Source: Rubripirellula sp.
GTDB lineage: Bacteria; Planctomycetota; Planctomycetia; Pirellulales; Pirellulaceae
Direction: 5' to 3'
Length of the DNA stretch: 64,000 nucleotides
Assembly: GCA_029245125.1 (NCBI GenBank)
Contig: JAQWPZ010000135.1
Span: 1 to 64,000, forward strand
Positions 27,342-36,010 of this stretch are shown piece after piece (the first letter of the stretch is position 1; the number at the start of each line of letters is the position of its first letter). A model generated the notes under the pieces. The model was not told where the DNA came from and ran no database searches. It saw only the letters and a program-made list of their open reading frames with translations. The position numbers were made by a program, and so were the translations under genes.

Positions 27342-28118
27342 ATGACCCACGCTAGCTCCGCAGTTCTTCAACAAGCCCGTGACGCCTTGGCGTCCGGTGA
27401 CCCTCAAAACGCCGTCGCTTTATTGGCAGAATCGGCAGTCGGCCCAAGCAAGGCCGACGATAATGCCGAAGCATTGTCCTTACTTGGAATCGCATACCAG
27501 GAGTGTGGCCAGCCATTCGAGGCAGCCGACGCGATTGAGCGAGCCAGCCTGATCGGCCCTGTTTGCGACGAAGTTCGCATTGCTTTGGCGTCCGCCTACG
27601 CCGAACTGCGACGCATCGACCTAGCCCGCGAGTTGTATTTGCAGCTGGCATTGAGTCGCCGACTTTCGCCCCCAATGATGTTGCAAGTCGCTGCGGGACT
27701 CGCCGCCATCGACGCGCCCGAGTTGGCAATGAATGTCTGCGAGTGGATCACGGAAAAAGATGACACCGTCGCTCAAGCCTATTACGACATGGGGGTCTAT
27801 TCAGCGACCAGCGGCAACGAACTGTATTTGACCGAAGCTCTGACGCGACGAGCCTTGCAGCTCGAGCCGTGCAACGTGCATTTCCGAATCGGGTTGGTGT
27901 CTTTGCTGGTTCAGTTGCACCAAGATGACCAGGCACTCATCGCTTTGGGTGACATCGAAGAAGCAAAACTCGCGGAAGTTCAGTCGGTCAGTTGCCTTGG
28001 CCGTATCGCCGATATGCTCCGCCGCAACGAGCATGATTCACTAGCTGCAGCATGTGAACGACAGATTGAAACACTGCACCAGTCGAATGAACTTTCTCGT
28101 TCGGAGGTGCAGCGATGA
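27342..28118 (+). CDS. TPR-repeat protein (first of pair)
   Basis: 258-residue soluble, alpha-helical protein. TPR-like units are visible: DNAEALSLLGIAYQECGQPFE, then VRIALASAYAELRRIDLARELY, then MLQVAAGLAAIDAPELAM, VAQAYYDMGVYSATSGNE and HFRIGLVSLLVQLHQDDQAL. There is no signal peptide. It is a paralogue of the gene at 28288-29040, with the same layout and shared phrases (NVHFRIGL / NLHFRIGL near the end). Its stop overlaps the ATG of a 35-residue membrane peptide (ATGA, 28115-28118). It is likely a protein-interaction scaffold; partners are unknown. Confidence 0.85.
   Translation: MTHASSAVLQQARDALASGDPQNAVALLAESAVGPSKADDNAEALSLLGIAYQECGQPFEAADAIERASLIGPVCDEVRIALASAYAELRRIDLARELYLQLALSRRLSPPMMLQVAAGLAAIDAPELAMNVCEWITEKDDTVAQAYYDMGVYSATSGNELYLTEALTRRALQLEPCNVHFRIGLVSLLVQLHQDDQALIALGDIEEAKLAEVQSVSCLGRIADMLRRNEHDSLAAACERQIETLHQSNELSRSEVQR
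28103..28107 (+). promoter_or_regulatory. Shine-Dalgarno site for the small membrane peptide
   Basis: ggagg with a 7-base spacer before ATG at 28115, inside the last codons of the first TPR gene. This is one of the best ribosome binding sites in the window and supports translation of the 35-residue frame. Confidence 0.6.
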
Positions 28119-28222
28119 TGTCATGGACACTCATTGGATTTCACCTGCTATTTATCACCGTCGCGATATTGGTATCGATCGTGATTGGAACGCTCACCTG
28201 CTACTTTCGGATAAAGCTGTGA
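28115..28222 (+). CDS. 35-residue single-transmembrane peptide between the TPR genes
   Basis: The frame begins MMSWTLIGFHLLFITVAILV and ends in a short basic tail (CYFRIKL). One transmembrane helix covers nearly all of it. It overlaps the stop of the first TPR gene by ATGA and has a strong ggagg site 7 bases upstream. Its own stop overlaps an in-frame GTG (28219) of the second TPR gene (GTGA). Such coupling on both sides suggests a real gene and a three-gene unit. The function is unknown; it could anchor the TPR proteins to the membrane (inference). Confidence 0.55.
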   Translation: MMSWTLIGFHLLFITVAILVSIVIGTLTCYFRIKL

Positions 28223-28287
28223 GTCGCTGTGCGCTAACCTTGTTTTTTGCTCTCTCGCCATCCGATTACGAAACACTCCATCACGCC

Positions 28288-29040
28288 ATGACAAACCACA
28301 CCGATCTAGCACGGTATGAACTTCAAGCGAAGCGTTACCGCTACGCCCTCCAGTTTGCTCAGTACGCACTTGCCCGCAACGCCGATGACGCCGATGCATT
28401 GGAAACCCTCGGCATCGCAAGTTTGCGTCTTTCTCACTTCATCGACGGAATTGACGCTCTCGAACAGCTCTCGCTTTTGCGCCCGCTTGGTGACTGCTCA
28501 CGAATCGAATTGGCAATCGCTTACGGAAGCGTTGGTCGGCATCAACTCTCACGCGATCTTTTAATGGGAGTCGCTACCTCGCACCGAGCCTCGCCATTCG
28601 GCTTGTTGCGAATTGCGATGGGATTCGAAGCAATCGATGAGCCCCGGTTGGCAATGGAGGCATGTCGACGTGCTGGGAGACTTTCGCCCGAGACACCGGA
28701 GGTTCAATATCAGATGGGTTACTATGCTCAAATCTGTGGGCACCCCGCCAGCATCAGTGAAGCACTGATACGGCATGCGATAGACCTTGATCCACGTAAC
28801 TTGCATTTTCGTATTGGCTTGACATCGATGTTGATTCGCTTGGGGCGAAAATGCGAAGCAGTCGCAGTCATCGACCATCTGATCCCACAGCAGTTGTCGG
28901 AAGTAACGTGTCTGTGCTGTCTCAAGCGAATCGCTAACTTATTCTTCGATTGTGATGATCTGGAGAGAGCCAAATTGTGTGCGGTGCGATTAGGTCAATT
29001 GCAAACGGGCCACTCACCCGCTGCTGCGTCGGTTGCGTGA
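28288..29040 (+). CDS. TPR-repeat protein (second of pair)
   Basis: 250 residues from ATG 28288 (MTNHTDLARYELQAKRYRYA), the start that aligns with its paralogue. A GTG at 28219 overlapping the stop of the small membrane peptide would add 23 residues and couple translation. TPR units: DADALETLGIASLRLSHFIDG, SRIELAIAYGSVGRHQLSRDLL, LLRIAMGFEAIDEPRLAMEA, EVQYQMGYYAQICGH and NLHFRIGLTSMLIRLGRKCEA. It has more Cys in the C-terminal part (CLCCLKR) than the first copy. The pair arose by tandem duplication and has diverged strongly. Likely cotranscribed with the two genes upstream. Confidence 0.85.
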   Translation: MTNHTDLARYELQAKRYRYALQFAQYALARNADDADALETLGIASLRLSHFIDGIDALEQLSLLRPLGDCSRIELAIAYGSVGRHQLSRDLLMGVATSHRASPFGLLRIAMGFEAIDEPRLAMEACRRAGRLSPETPEVQYQMGYYAQICGHPASISEALIRHAIDLDPRNLHFRIGLTSMLIRLGRKCEAVAVIDHLIPQQLSEVTCLCCLKRIANLFFDCDDLERAKLCAVRLGQLQTGHSPAAASVA

Positions 29041-30603
29041 TGCAGTCGCAATTGCCAGAAGCCTAGAGGCGGGTGCCAATCATGAAACGTTGGCGTGATC
29101 GCGATCTCAGCCGGTTTGTGTCTCTGAGTACGCATCCGCGATGCTTGGTCGTTCAACGCGTCGCGAGTGCATTGCATCGCGGTAGTCCAGTTTCCAGCCT
29201 CCGCCTCTTTGGTAATGTTCTGCAACTACGTAATGAAAAACTTATCCGAGGCGTGAGAATTCTCTAGCTGATTGAGCGTGCCTTGGATTTGATCAGGCCC
29301 CTCCTGGTCCTGCTGGTTGCAAGCCCGAGACAAGGCAATTGCAAGCTCGTATTAGACAGGAGATGTTTCGACTTTGGAGGGCCAGGAAAACTAGCTCAGC
29401 AGTGCCACAATTTTTGTCGCTGCGACACTGTCCAGGAAATGGACTGGCTGTTTCAGCCTTGTTGTGGTCGTTTCATTTGACCCTCTCAGGATTAATGAGT
29501 TTTACCCCGTCCACACCGGGCAGTTCTGCCCCAAGGATTCGGACAATCAACACGCTCATGAACGGTGCCCGAGCCATCGCCCATGCAGGCAAAGCCACCG
29601 CCTGGGTGTTGCGAGTCGATTTTTCAAGCCTGCTCAGGCGAGAAATGGGTTAGGTGTATGACCGGTTGGCCGGTAATGTCCAGTTCGCCGTCTGATGGGA
29701 CCGCGTGCACCAAGACAAGCGTGGCCGAAGTCTCCATTCCATTTTTTGGGCACTTGATCTTGGGATGCGTCTGGGCAACCGGGAATAATTCCAGACCAAG
29801 TCTTTTCGCTCCGTTGCGAAATGTGTTCGCCAAAGGAAATTGTTTCGTGGTGCCAAAGTTTGGTGCTGTGTGGATTGGTGGCTAGCGCTGATCCGTTCAC
29901 GGGTTAGGTGGGGCGAATTTGATCGTCGTGATCCGGTCGATTCCCTGATCCAAGGCTCAGTGCAAAAACGAGTGTGGGTTCCCTCGCCTCGCTTCGTGGA
30001 GAGAGATTGGGGGCAAGGGGGCAATCGTGAGCTTGCATGTAAGTCGAAAAACAGTTTCCAAACGATTCCAGTCACGAGGTGGCCAGAGTGAGGGAGGTGT
30101 TTTCTCTGCTTCTGCTGCGACAATTGCGGCGTTGATCGAAAAACCTAAGCAAGCTGCGGTGGTTTTCGTTGCGACTGTGTTTTGCCTCAGGGAATTGGCA
30201 CTACGTCTGATTGGCAGTTTCAATAGGCTCAATTATCGGCAAAACAGACGCTCGCTAACTTGGAACGAAGTGCCAAGGAAAGCGGGGGAATGCGACTGTG
30301 TGCGGATCGCTGGCGTCGGTCTGTTCGCTCCTCGAATCACGCGTCGCTGGTACGAAATACTCCCGTACTGTAATCGTTCGTAGACGGTCAGATCGAATCA
30401 AACGGATACGGCGAAACGCACCACAACATGATGCTTCTGATATTGAACAAAATATCCACACCAAGTGTCTAATCTGAATGTCTCAATATCTCTGGCGATT
30501 TGGGCGGCAGATCATATTTTGAGTCCAATCTCTCGTTGGTTTTGATAAATTCATCGAGGTCAAGAATACACGGAGTTGAATTTCCTTCGATCATCTTGCC
30601 GGG
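29041..30603. other. Long non-coding stretch, no gene recognised
   Basis: About 1.56 kb with only short frames on both strands. A minus frame at 29833-29624 (RLGLELFPVAQTHPKIKCPK...) and a 157-residue minus frame at 30123-29650 overlap each other and show no motif. No repeat, RNA or IS end was recognised. It may be decayed genes beyond recognition. Confidence 0.45.
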
Positions 30604-31416
30604 ATGAACCGAAGAAGTTTTAGTCGAATGAACCGCGGAGACGTGATGGGCATTTTTTTAGTGGGATTGTTTTTGGTCTTCGCCTTGTCGTTATCTGGTT
30701 GTGCGAAGCAACCTGAGGGTAAAGCTATCGACAGTGCAAGCACGGTAGAAGTGGAGCAAGCGGATGGTCTTGCGGCGGAAGTTGGTGGAGACGACAGTGA
30801 AGTGGAGCAGGTCGGAGACGATGCCAGCGCGATTGCCAATTTTGAGGCTGGAATCGCAGCGTATCAAGCTAACGACCTGCCACTCGCCTACAAAGAGTTT
30901 CTCGCCGCGTCCGAGAAAGGGCACGCTGATTCGCAATTCAATCTGGGCTTGATGTACGAGCAAGGCATCGGGGTTGGCAAGGACGAAAAGGAAGCTGTCC
31001 GGTGGTATGGCGAATCCGCTACTCAGGGGAATTCGGCTGCTCAATTCAATATGGGAGTGCTCTACGAAAATGGTCGTGGCACGAAGGTTGACTTCGCAAA
31101 AGCGAATGCTTGGTATCGCAAGGCATCCGAGCAGGGTGATGCACTGGCCATCGGCAATCTGGGCATGTTGTATGTTCGCGGAGACGGGGTGAAGGAGAAT
31201 CAGGTTGCGGGTGTCGCGTTGCTCTTGATATCTGCTACCGCCGACCCAACGCCTCAAAACAATGCAAAACAGAATATTGCATCGACTCGCGGGCTAACGA
31301 CTGAAATGATTGTCGAAGCCCAAACGCTCGCCGGAGAATGGACTAGCGGACAGAACTTTCTGGAGCAACTCGATCAGTATTTGGAAAAAGCGCAAACGGG
31401 TAATCGGCCCAAGTGA
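30604..31416 (+). CDS. Sel1-repeat lipoprotein
   Basis: Up to 270 residues. A lipoprotein signal is present: hydrophobic core GIFLVGLFLVFALSL, then lipobox LSGC. Then comes an acidic linker and three Sel1-like repeats: DSQFNLGLMYEQGIGVGKDE with AVRWYGESATQG, AAQFNMGVLYENGRGTKVDF with ANAWYRKASEQG, and LAIGNLGMLYVRGDGVKENQ. Sel1 repeats mediate protein-protein contacts, so a membrane-bound periplasmic or surface adaptor is likely. Starts at 30628 or 30646 are also possible; the latter has ggag 8 bases upstream. It stands alone. Confidence 0.88.
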   Translation: MNRRSFSRMNRGDVMGIFLVGLFLVFALSLSGCAKQPEGKAIDSASTVEVEQADGLAAEVGGDDSEVEQVGDDASAIANFEAGIAAYQANDLPLAYKEFLAASEKGHADSQFNLGLMYEQGIGVGKDEKEAVRWYGESATQGNSAAQFNMGVLYENGRGTKVDFAKANAWYRKASEQGDALAIGNLGMLYVRGDGVKENQVAGVALLLISATADPTPQNNAKQNIASTRGLTTEMIVEAQTLAGEWTSGQNFLEQLDQYLEKAQTGNRPK

Positions 31417-31769
31417 TCACTTCTTGTTGCAGAATCCAACGCTCGATCGATGTGTGCAGCCTGTGGGATTCCGCTATGCGTGCGGGACGGGGTCAAGGGA
31501 TTCGCACGGTGATTTTGACCGCTGAGTTTCGATCTCTTGTCGCCAACGTTGCACCGAGTCTCATTTGAGTATGAATGGCAGCGGAGGGTTGGCATTTCAG
31601 GGGCGGGGGTTCTATTTTTGGTCTCTTCGTTGATCTCGGCAGTATGATCGTCAGCGCACCGTCAGCGCAAGGGTGTCTTTGCGGTTTTCAATTTGAGAAT
31701 GCAGGCGGGCGACAACTTGACCGGGAGATTCTTTCCCATTGGACGCTTTGCCGATATTGATCGCCGGTC
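31417..31769. other. Intergenic region between Sel1 and CPFC genes
   Basis: About 350 bases between converging genes. No gene, repeat or clear terminator was seen. Confidence 0.5.
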
Positions 31770-33140
31770 CTACGGTTTACCCTCTACGTCTGGTGCATCG
31801 GAATTCGTTGTGCCGAATGTTGGGTCATCTGGATCTGGTGGTGGTACCGGTAGCGATGCGCGGCCAAAGTTAAATAACATCGAAGCTTCAGCAACTTGCA
31901 CGGCGTTGCCATCGATTTCCCGCAGCCTGTCGAGTGCTGCGGTTGCGTCTGGCAGCGGGCACGTCTTCAGGTAACGGACGGCGGCCGGCTTGAGGAGTGC
32001 TGTTTCTTCCGTCGAAATTTGAAAAAGCTCCACCATGCGGTCGATCGCGGACCAGTCACCCCACCGCGCCAGGTCGGGGATGACCAAGTCGGCCAACTCT
32101 GGTCTTGCCAACAGGTTCCGGAGGGCCTTTGCCAGTCGTTCGCGTGGGATGACGTCAAGTTCCGTGCCATGGACGCGAATCGCGCTAACCGCCGAAAAGC
32201 AATCGGAGTCAGCGGCAGCGGCGTTGGCAAGGAAATCCCGTTCGATGCGGGCCAACGCCTGTTCGCCACCAAGCGATATGAAGCAGGCGATCGCGGCATC
32301 CATGCCTGGTTGAAACGTCGGGTCGGCTCGGCGCTCGCTCAGCGAATCATCAAATAGGCCAGCATCTGTTGCCGTCCCGCATTGACTCAATAGTGTCCAG
32401 CACAGGCGGCGACGATGTAGTGGCACGGATGTGTCGCGGAGTTGAGCTATCACCCATCCTCGAGCCAATTTGTCGCCCAGACCTTTGATGTCCTTCAAAG
32501 AGGCTTCGGCAAACTCGTTGTAGGCATCGGCGGCAATGAAATCCTCCGTATGCTGCAGAAAACGCAAGAAATATTCCAATCGCTTCGGTCCAGATTCCGG
32601 GAGGCCACTTAAGCCGCGAAGGTAGGAAATGCTCTCGGTCGAGATCACCGTTGGCGGAAACCACTGAAGGCGATCGTCGCCGAACCCTACGAGCCAGAAA
32701 ACTTCATCCGAAGAAAGCTCCCGCGACGATGTCACCTCGACACTTGAATCTTTTAACGTAGGGTCTCCTTTGAGTACGTCTGTGATTCGCATTCGGTAGA
32801 CGCGAATACCATCCGGTTCAACAGTCATGGCTTCGGTTCGCGCGACCACTGCCGCCGTCGATTCTACTAAGTCATCGCTCAGGGTACGCGGGAGTGCATC
32901 ACAAAACGGGCACGCTGGGGCAACCGTTGTCCAGCAAGTGATGATTGCTGTGAGAAGCAAAAGAAAAATTCGATGACCATGCAAGGGCGGGCGTGAGTAC
33001 GAAACTACCGTTAATATTGGATCATGCAACGCAGAAGCGGTGCTGGAAGCATTTTTTGGTAACAAACCGAAGCCTCCTTGTGAATTCGCGAAAATCGTCT
33101 GGCTCCAAAGCCTGTTAACGCGATACCAGCGTGTGTTCAT
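31770..33140 (-). CDS. Secreted CPFC-motif protein of planctomycete type, function unknown
   Basis: About 456 residues. The key feature is a hydrophobic segment (IFLLLLTAIITCWTTVAPA) followed at once by CPFCDALPRTLSDDLVEST and a beta-rich stretch (VVARTEAMTVEPDGIRVYRM), a pattern I know from secreted planctomycete proteins of unknown function that begin with ACPFC after signal cleavage. The rest is helical and HEAT-like (ARGWVIAQLRDTSVPLHRRR, LCWTLLSQCG...). The start is uncertain: ATG at 33140 leaves a long N-terminal extension before the signal, a TTG at 32984 would place the signal at the N terminus, and the open frame extends to 33260. The tail is Pro/Asp-rich. The CxxC could bind metal or form a disulfide. 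Confidence 0.72.
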   Translation of the reverse strand: MNTRWYRVNRLWSQTIFANSQGGFGLLPKNASSTASALHDPILTVVSYSRPPLHGHRIFLLLLTAIITCWTTVAPACPFCDALPRTLSDDLVESTAAVVARTEAMTVEPDGIRVYRMRITDVLKGDPTLKDSSVEVTSSRELSSDEVFWLVGFGDDRLQWFPPTVISTESISYLRGLSGLPESGPKRLEYFLRFLQHTEDFIAADAYNEFAEASLKDIKGLGDKLARGWVIAQLRDTSVPLHRRRLCWTLLSQCGTATDAGLFDDSLSERRADPTFQPGMDAAIACFISLGGEQALARIERDFLANAAAADSDCFSAVSAIRVHGTELDVIPRERLAKALRNLLARPELADLVIPDLARWGDWSAIDRMVELFQISTEETALLKPAAVRYLKTCPLPDATAALDRLREIDGNAVQVAEASMLFNFGRASLPVPPPDPDDPTFGTTNSDAPDVEGKP

Positions 33141-33765
33141 CGATACATCTTCGCTTTGCAAATTAGCCGATTTCCGCCAAATCGGACAACAGTAATGCGT
33201 CGATTCAGTGTCGCAGCAAGTAGACCGGCTGGGGGAATCGATCGCGGTCTTGCCAAGCAAGGCTGTTCGTAAGGCTCGTCACTCCCTCTTGTATGATGCT
33301 GCGTTGCTGTTGTCTCGAATCGAGCTTAACGAACTATCGTTGTCGTCATCGCGCCGGCCGCTGTCAATTGATTGGGTTCGTGGAGTGCACTATCGCTGAA
33401 TCTGCTCATCGGCTGGTGTACGCGATTGATCTTCTCGAATAGGAGTGTGATGCATCTTGCATTTGGTGACTCAGACGTAGGCGTTTCGTTCGGTTTTGTG
33501 CCATTATTGAAGCGGAGACATCGAGAACCATTCTTGCGTTTTAAATGCGAAGGGTCTGTTTTTTTTTGCTCGATAAGCGAGCCGATCGCTAGGCAATGCT
33601 CAGCTGGTGCCTGGATTGATTATCGGGCATCGTTTGGACGTGGCGACTCAAGGGAAATTCAGAACATGGTGATTTCTTGCGGTCTTGACGAACCGTCCGG
33701 AGCATGTCAGCGTATCACTTGAACACTTGGTCGGACCGGATGATTTACTCGTAGTTGTTTTTGCA
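33141..33765. other. Intergenic region, no gene recognised
   Basis: About 620 bases between diverging genes with short overlapping frames only. It should hold the promoters of the CPFC gene (minus) and the His/Cys-rich gene (plus). No motif was identified. Confidence 0.45.
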
Positions 33766-34197
33766 ATGCGTTTTGATGTCCGTCCTATTTTCGTCGCATT
33801 TCTTTGCATCGCTGCGTCCTTAGGCCATTCGCCAGCCTGGGTGCATGTCGCCTCGTGCGAAGACTGCGCTTCTGCTGGCAGTGACCGCGTTCCTGCCTGC
33901 GAAGGTAAGGGCGTAGAAGTACCCGCTTCTAATTGTGCGCACGGCTGTGATCATCATCATGGTGATTTACCCAAGCAATCATCCAAGCAAGGTGGTGAGC
34001 GGAGCGATCTTCCTCACGATCCAGATTCCTGTGCTACCTGTCACTCGCTTGCGTGTCCGATCGGCTTTGGTTGGACACCGGTTTCACTCGCTATTTCTGG
34101 ACATGCAACTGACCGCGGCACGGTCTTTTCCGCATTCATATCGCATCAATTCTGGGTGCCCGCTGCTCATCCACGCGGACCGCCCTTGTCGGCGTAA
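33766..34197 (+). CDS. Small secreted His/Cys-rich protein, probable metal binder
   Basis: 143 residues from ATG 33766, which gives a signal peptide (MRFDVRPIFVAFLCIAASLG). The mature part is rich in Cys and His: ASCEDC, ASNCAHGCDHHHGD, HDPDSCATCHSLACP. Such spacing suggests binding of transition metal ions outside the cytoplasm. The pattern resembles small planctomycete proteins found near zinc or copper handling genes. A damaged metal-transporter binding protein lies 1 kb downstream on the same strand, which fits. It could be a metal buffer or chaperone (inference). Confidence 0.7.
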   Translation: MRFDVRPIFVAFLCIAASLGHSPAWVHVASCEDCASAGSDRVPACEGKGVEVPASNCAHGCDHHHGDLPKQSSKQGGERSDLPHDPDSCATCHSLACPIGFGWTPVSLAISGHATDRGTVFSAFISHQFWVPAAHPRGPPLSA

Positions 34198-34656
34198 TTG
34201 GGATCGAAGCAGGCTAAGGTCTCGCTGAATTTGCTGGCCTTGGAACTCCTTGTTCGCTGACTGCTGCGCCTAGCTGAGCTCTCGCTTCTCGCCAACCTCT
34301 GAATGCGTCCCGCAGTCCGCGGGTGCGATCGCTCAATGCGTCTTTTGAAAGAACCGCAGCGATTGTGCTTATTGGATTGGTTCCCTTTAGATCAATCGGG
34401 AATGACCGTGAACATTTTTGATCACTGCATGCCTTGTTATCGGTGTGCGCTGACGAAATTTTGGTTGCCGTTGAATTGTCAAGGTGGATTGAGATGTTGG
34501 TAGCACGCCAAACATACGAGCTGCGATCAAGTGAAGATGATCCCCTTGCGCAGGCAATTGGCTTGCTGAGTCAACAAGCATGGTGCAGGGTGCGTGACGA
34601 GAAATGAATTTTCAAGTGGCTGCCAATTTCGACACAGATTCGAGGTGTTATCAGTG
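34198..34656. other. Intergenic region, no gene recognised
   Basis: About 460 bases with no supportable frame. Just before 34657 there is a gaggtg ribosome binding site (34642-34647). Confidence 0.45.
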
Positions 34657-34905
34657 ATGAATGACGATGTTGCTTTACCAGCTTCTTACCAGCAATGGCG
34701 GCACTGCATCGAGGTCCGTTGCAAGATACGACTAACACCAACTTATGTTGGTGGACGGTTGGCAGAATTACAGAATGACAAGGATTCGACGACGTCTGCG
34801 TTTGAGAAAATCTATGGGACCGAGCATCTTCAACAAACGATCGCTTGGTTTCGTCGCGCAGCGGATGAGTTTCCGCAAGACGGCGAGGGACACCGTCATG
34901 CATGA
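34657..34905 (+). CDS. Small conserved-type protein of 82 residues
   Basis: Frame from ATG 34657, 9 bases after a gaggtg site. The sequence has the look of a widespread small hypothetical family: YQQWRHCIEVRCKIRLTPTY near the start, then RLAELQNDKD, and EKIYGTEHLQQTIAWFRRAA near the end. No signal peptide or membrane segment. The function is unknown. It lies between the His/Cys-rich gene and the metal-binding-protein remnant, and its stop overlaps the ATG of a short downstream frame. Confidence 0.6.
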   Translation: MNDDVALPASYQQWRHCIEVRCKIRLTPTYVGGRLAELQNDKDSTTSAFEKIYGTEHLQQTIAWFRRAADEFPQDGEGHRHA

Positions 34906-35096
34906 ACTTGCACAGTCGCGGCAGAACGACGGAGCCCAAATGCGAAGGATGCGCAACGATGATCAATGGTGTGTTCTGCGTAGCGTTCACAGCGTTAGCG
35001 GTGCCTGCCGCCGCGATAGACAGGATTTACCTGCCGTGGCAAGTGCTTCCAAGATTAACTGCGACTGTTCTTCCAAACAGGACGCTCTGTTTGTGA
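34902..35096 (+). CDS. Doubtful 64-residue frame with a hydrophobic segment
   Basis: ATG overlaps the stop of the preceding small gene (ATGA, 34902-34905). The frame has a CEGC pair and a signal-like hydrophobic stretch (GVFCVAFTALAVPAAAI). There is no good ribosome binding site and no known family. The overlap is the only positive evidence, so this may be chance. Confidence 0.2.
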   Translation: MNLHSRGRTTEPKCEGCATMINGVFCVAFTALAVPAAAIDRIYLPWQVLPRLTATVLPNRTLCL

Positions 35097-35241
35097 ATTG
35101 ATTGCCTAAGGAACCCTGTCACGCGTTGAGCAATGGCACAGCGTATTTTGGGTGACCATATAGCCCCAAGCCTTTGGCAATCAAGAAACCTTGATATGAC
35201 CATTAAGCAAAGCTCAATATCGGTGCAATTGGAGACACCCC

Positions 35242-35835
35242 ATGTTTGACTTAGACCATAGAAACAAAACTGTACGCTTCATCATTGGATTGGCGGCCTG
35301 CTGGTTCGTAACTTCTGAAATCTCGGCCGCCGAATCTGACTCTGATTCTGCCCGTCCTCGTGTCTTGGTCGTTGTTACCGATCCATTCGATGCGGAATGC
35401 GTGAGGAGGATCGGTCGTGAGTATGTTCAGGTTGAATCACTGTTTGCACTCGACTCAGATGTGCACCCGAGCAAATATCATGTGTGCAACAAGCGGGTTC
35501 TTGGTCTGCTTACATTCCGTCTGTTCGTTTTTCGTAGCGACTGCTCCAGTGCCGCGTTCTGGTGTGAACGAATGGGCAATGCGAATCCGGAAGGTAAGGT
35601 CCATCGCCTCGCCCGTCCGCGCTGTTTTGGGGCAGGTGATTGCGATCGAGGAATGCAGCAGGCTACCGACATTCACAGGGCGCTTGTGTTGATCTTGCCA
35701 GAGCATAGAGCTCTTTTGAATGCGAATCTCGAAGTGGAATTGGATCGCTTACGTTTGCGTCAATTCGCTTCTCAGCAGATTGTCTCTGCTGAAACCCTGA
35801 AATCACATTCGATTGCGATGGCGGAAGGAGGTTGA
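35242..35835 (+). pseudogene. Metal ABC transporter substrate-binding protein (ZnuA-like), damaged
   Basis: An in-frame 197-residue product with a signal peptide (AACWFVTSEISAAES) after ggag and a 7-base spacer. The first 65 residues (RVLVVVTDPFDAECVRRIG, EYVQVESLFALDSDVHPSKY) match the start of cluster A-I zinc/manganese binding proteins, including the His of the metal site. After that the sequence loses similarity (a Cys/Arg-rich stretch, 35480-35660). It then resumes with DIHRALVLILPEHRALLNANLEVELDRL, a typical later segment. At about 200 residues versus about 300 for the family, and with a nonsense-like middle, it is best read as a deleted or double-frameshifted gene. Confidence 0.6.
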
Positions 35836-35891
35836 TGCGTACGATCACTCTGGAACGACTGACTCACTTGTTTGGACGGGATGGGATTAGG

Positions 35892-35950
35892 TTCTGGCGA
35901 AAGCGGCTACGTTAGAGGTTTGAAGAGGACCGCTTCTAGACGCGACGTTT
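35892..35950. repeat. Intergenic repeat, copy A of a 59-bp family
   Basis: Begins ttctggcgaaagcggct and ends near gacgcgacgttt. It is about 80 percent identical by eye to 42019-42077. It is followed by gggattcatcaacggatcgc, while copy B is preceded by gggagtcatcaacggatggc. It sits beyond the end of the sulfatase gene. Confidence 0.7.
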
Positions 35951-36010
35951 GCTAGAACGTGGGATTCATCAACGGATCGCAGGCGGCCATTGGTTCGGTT
36001 CGAACCGCGT

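Noticed and set aside
29650-30123. 157-codon minus-strand frame in the long non-coding stretch
   Set aside because: It overlaps other equally long frames and has an unlikely residue composition (many Arg, Ser, His, Trp); no family recognised.
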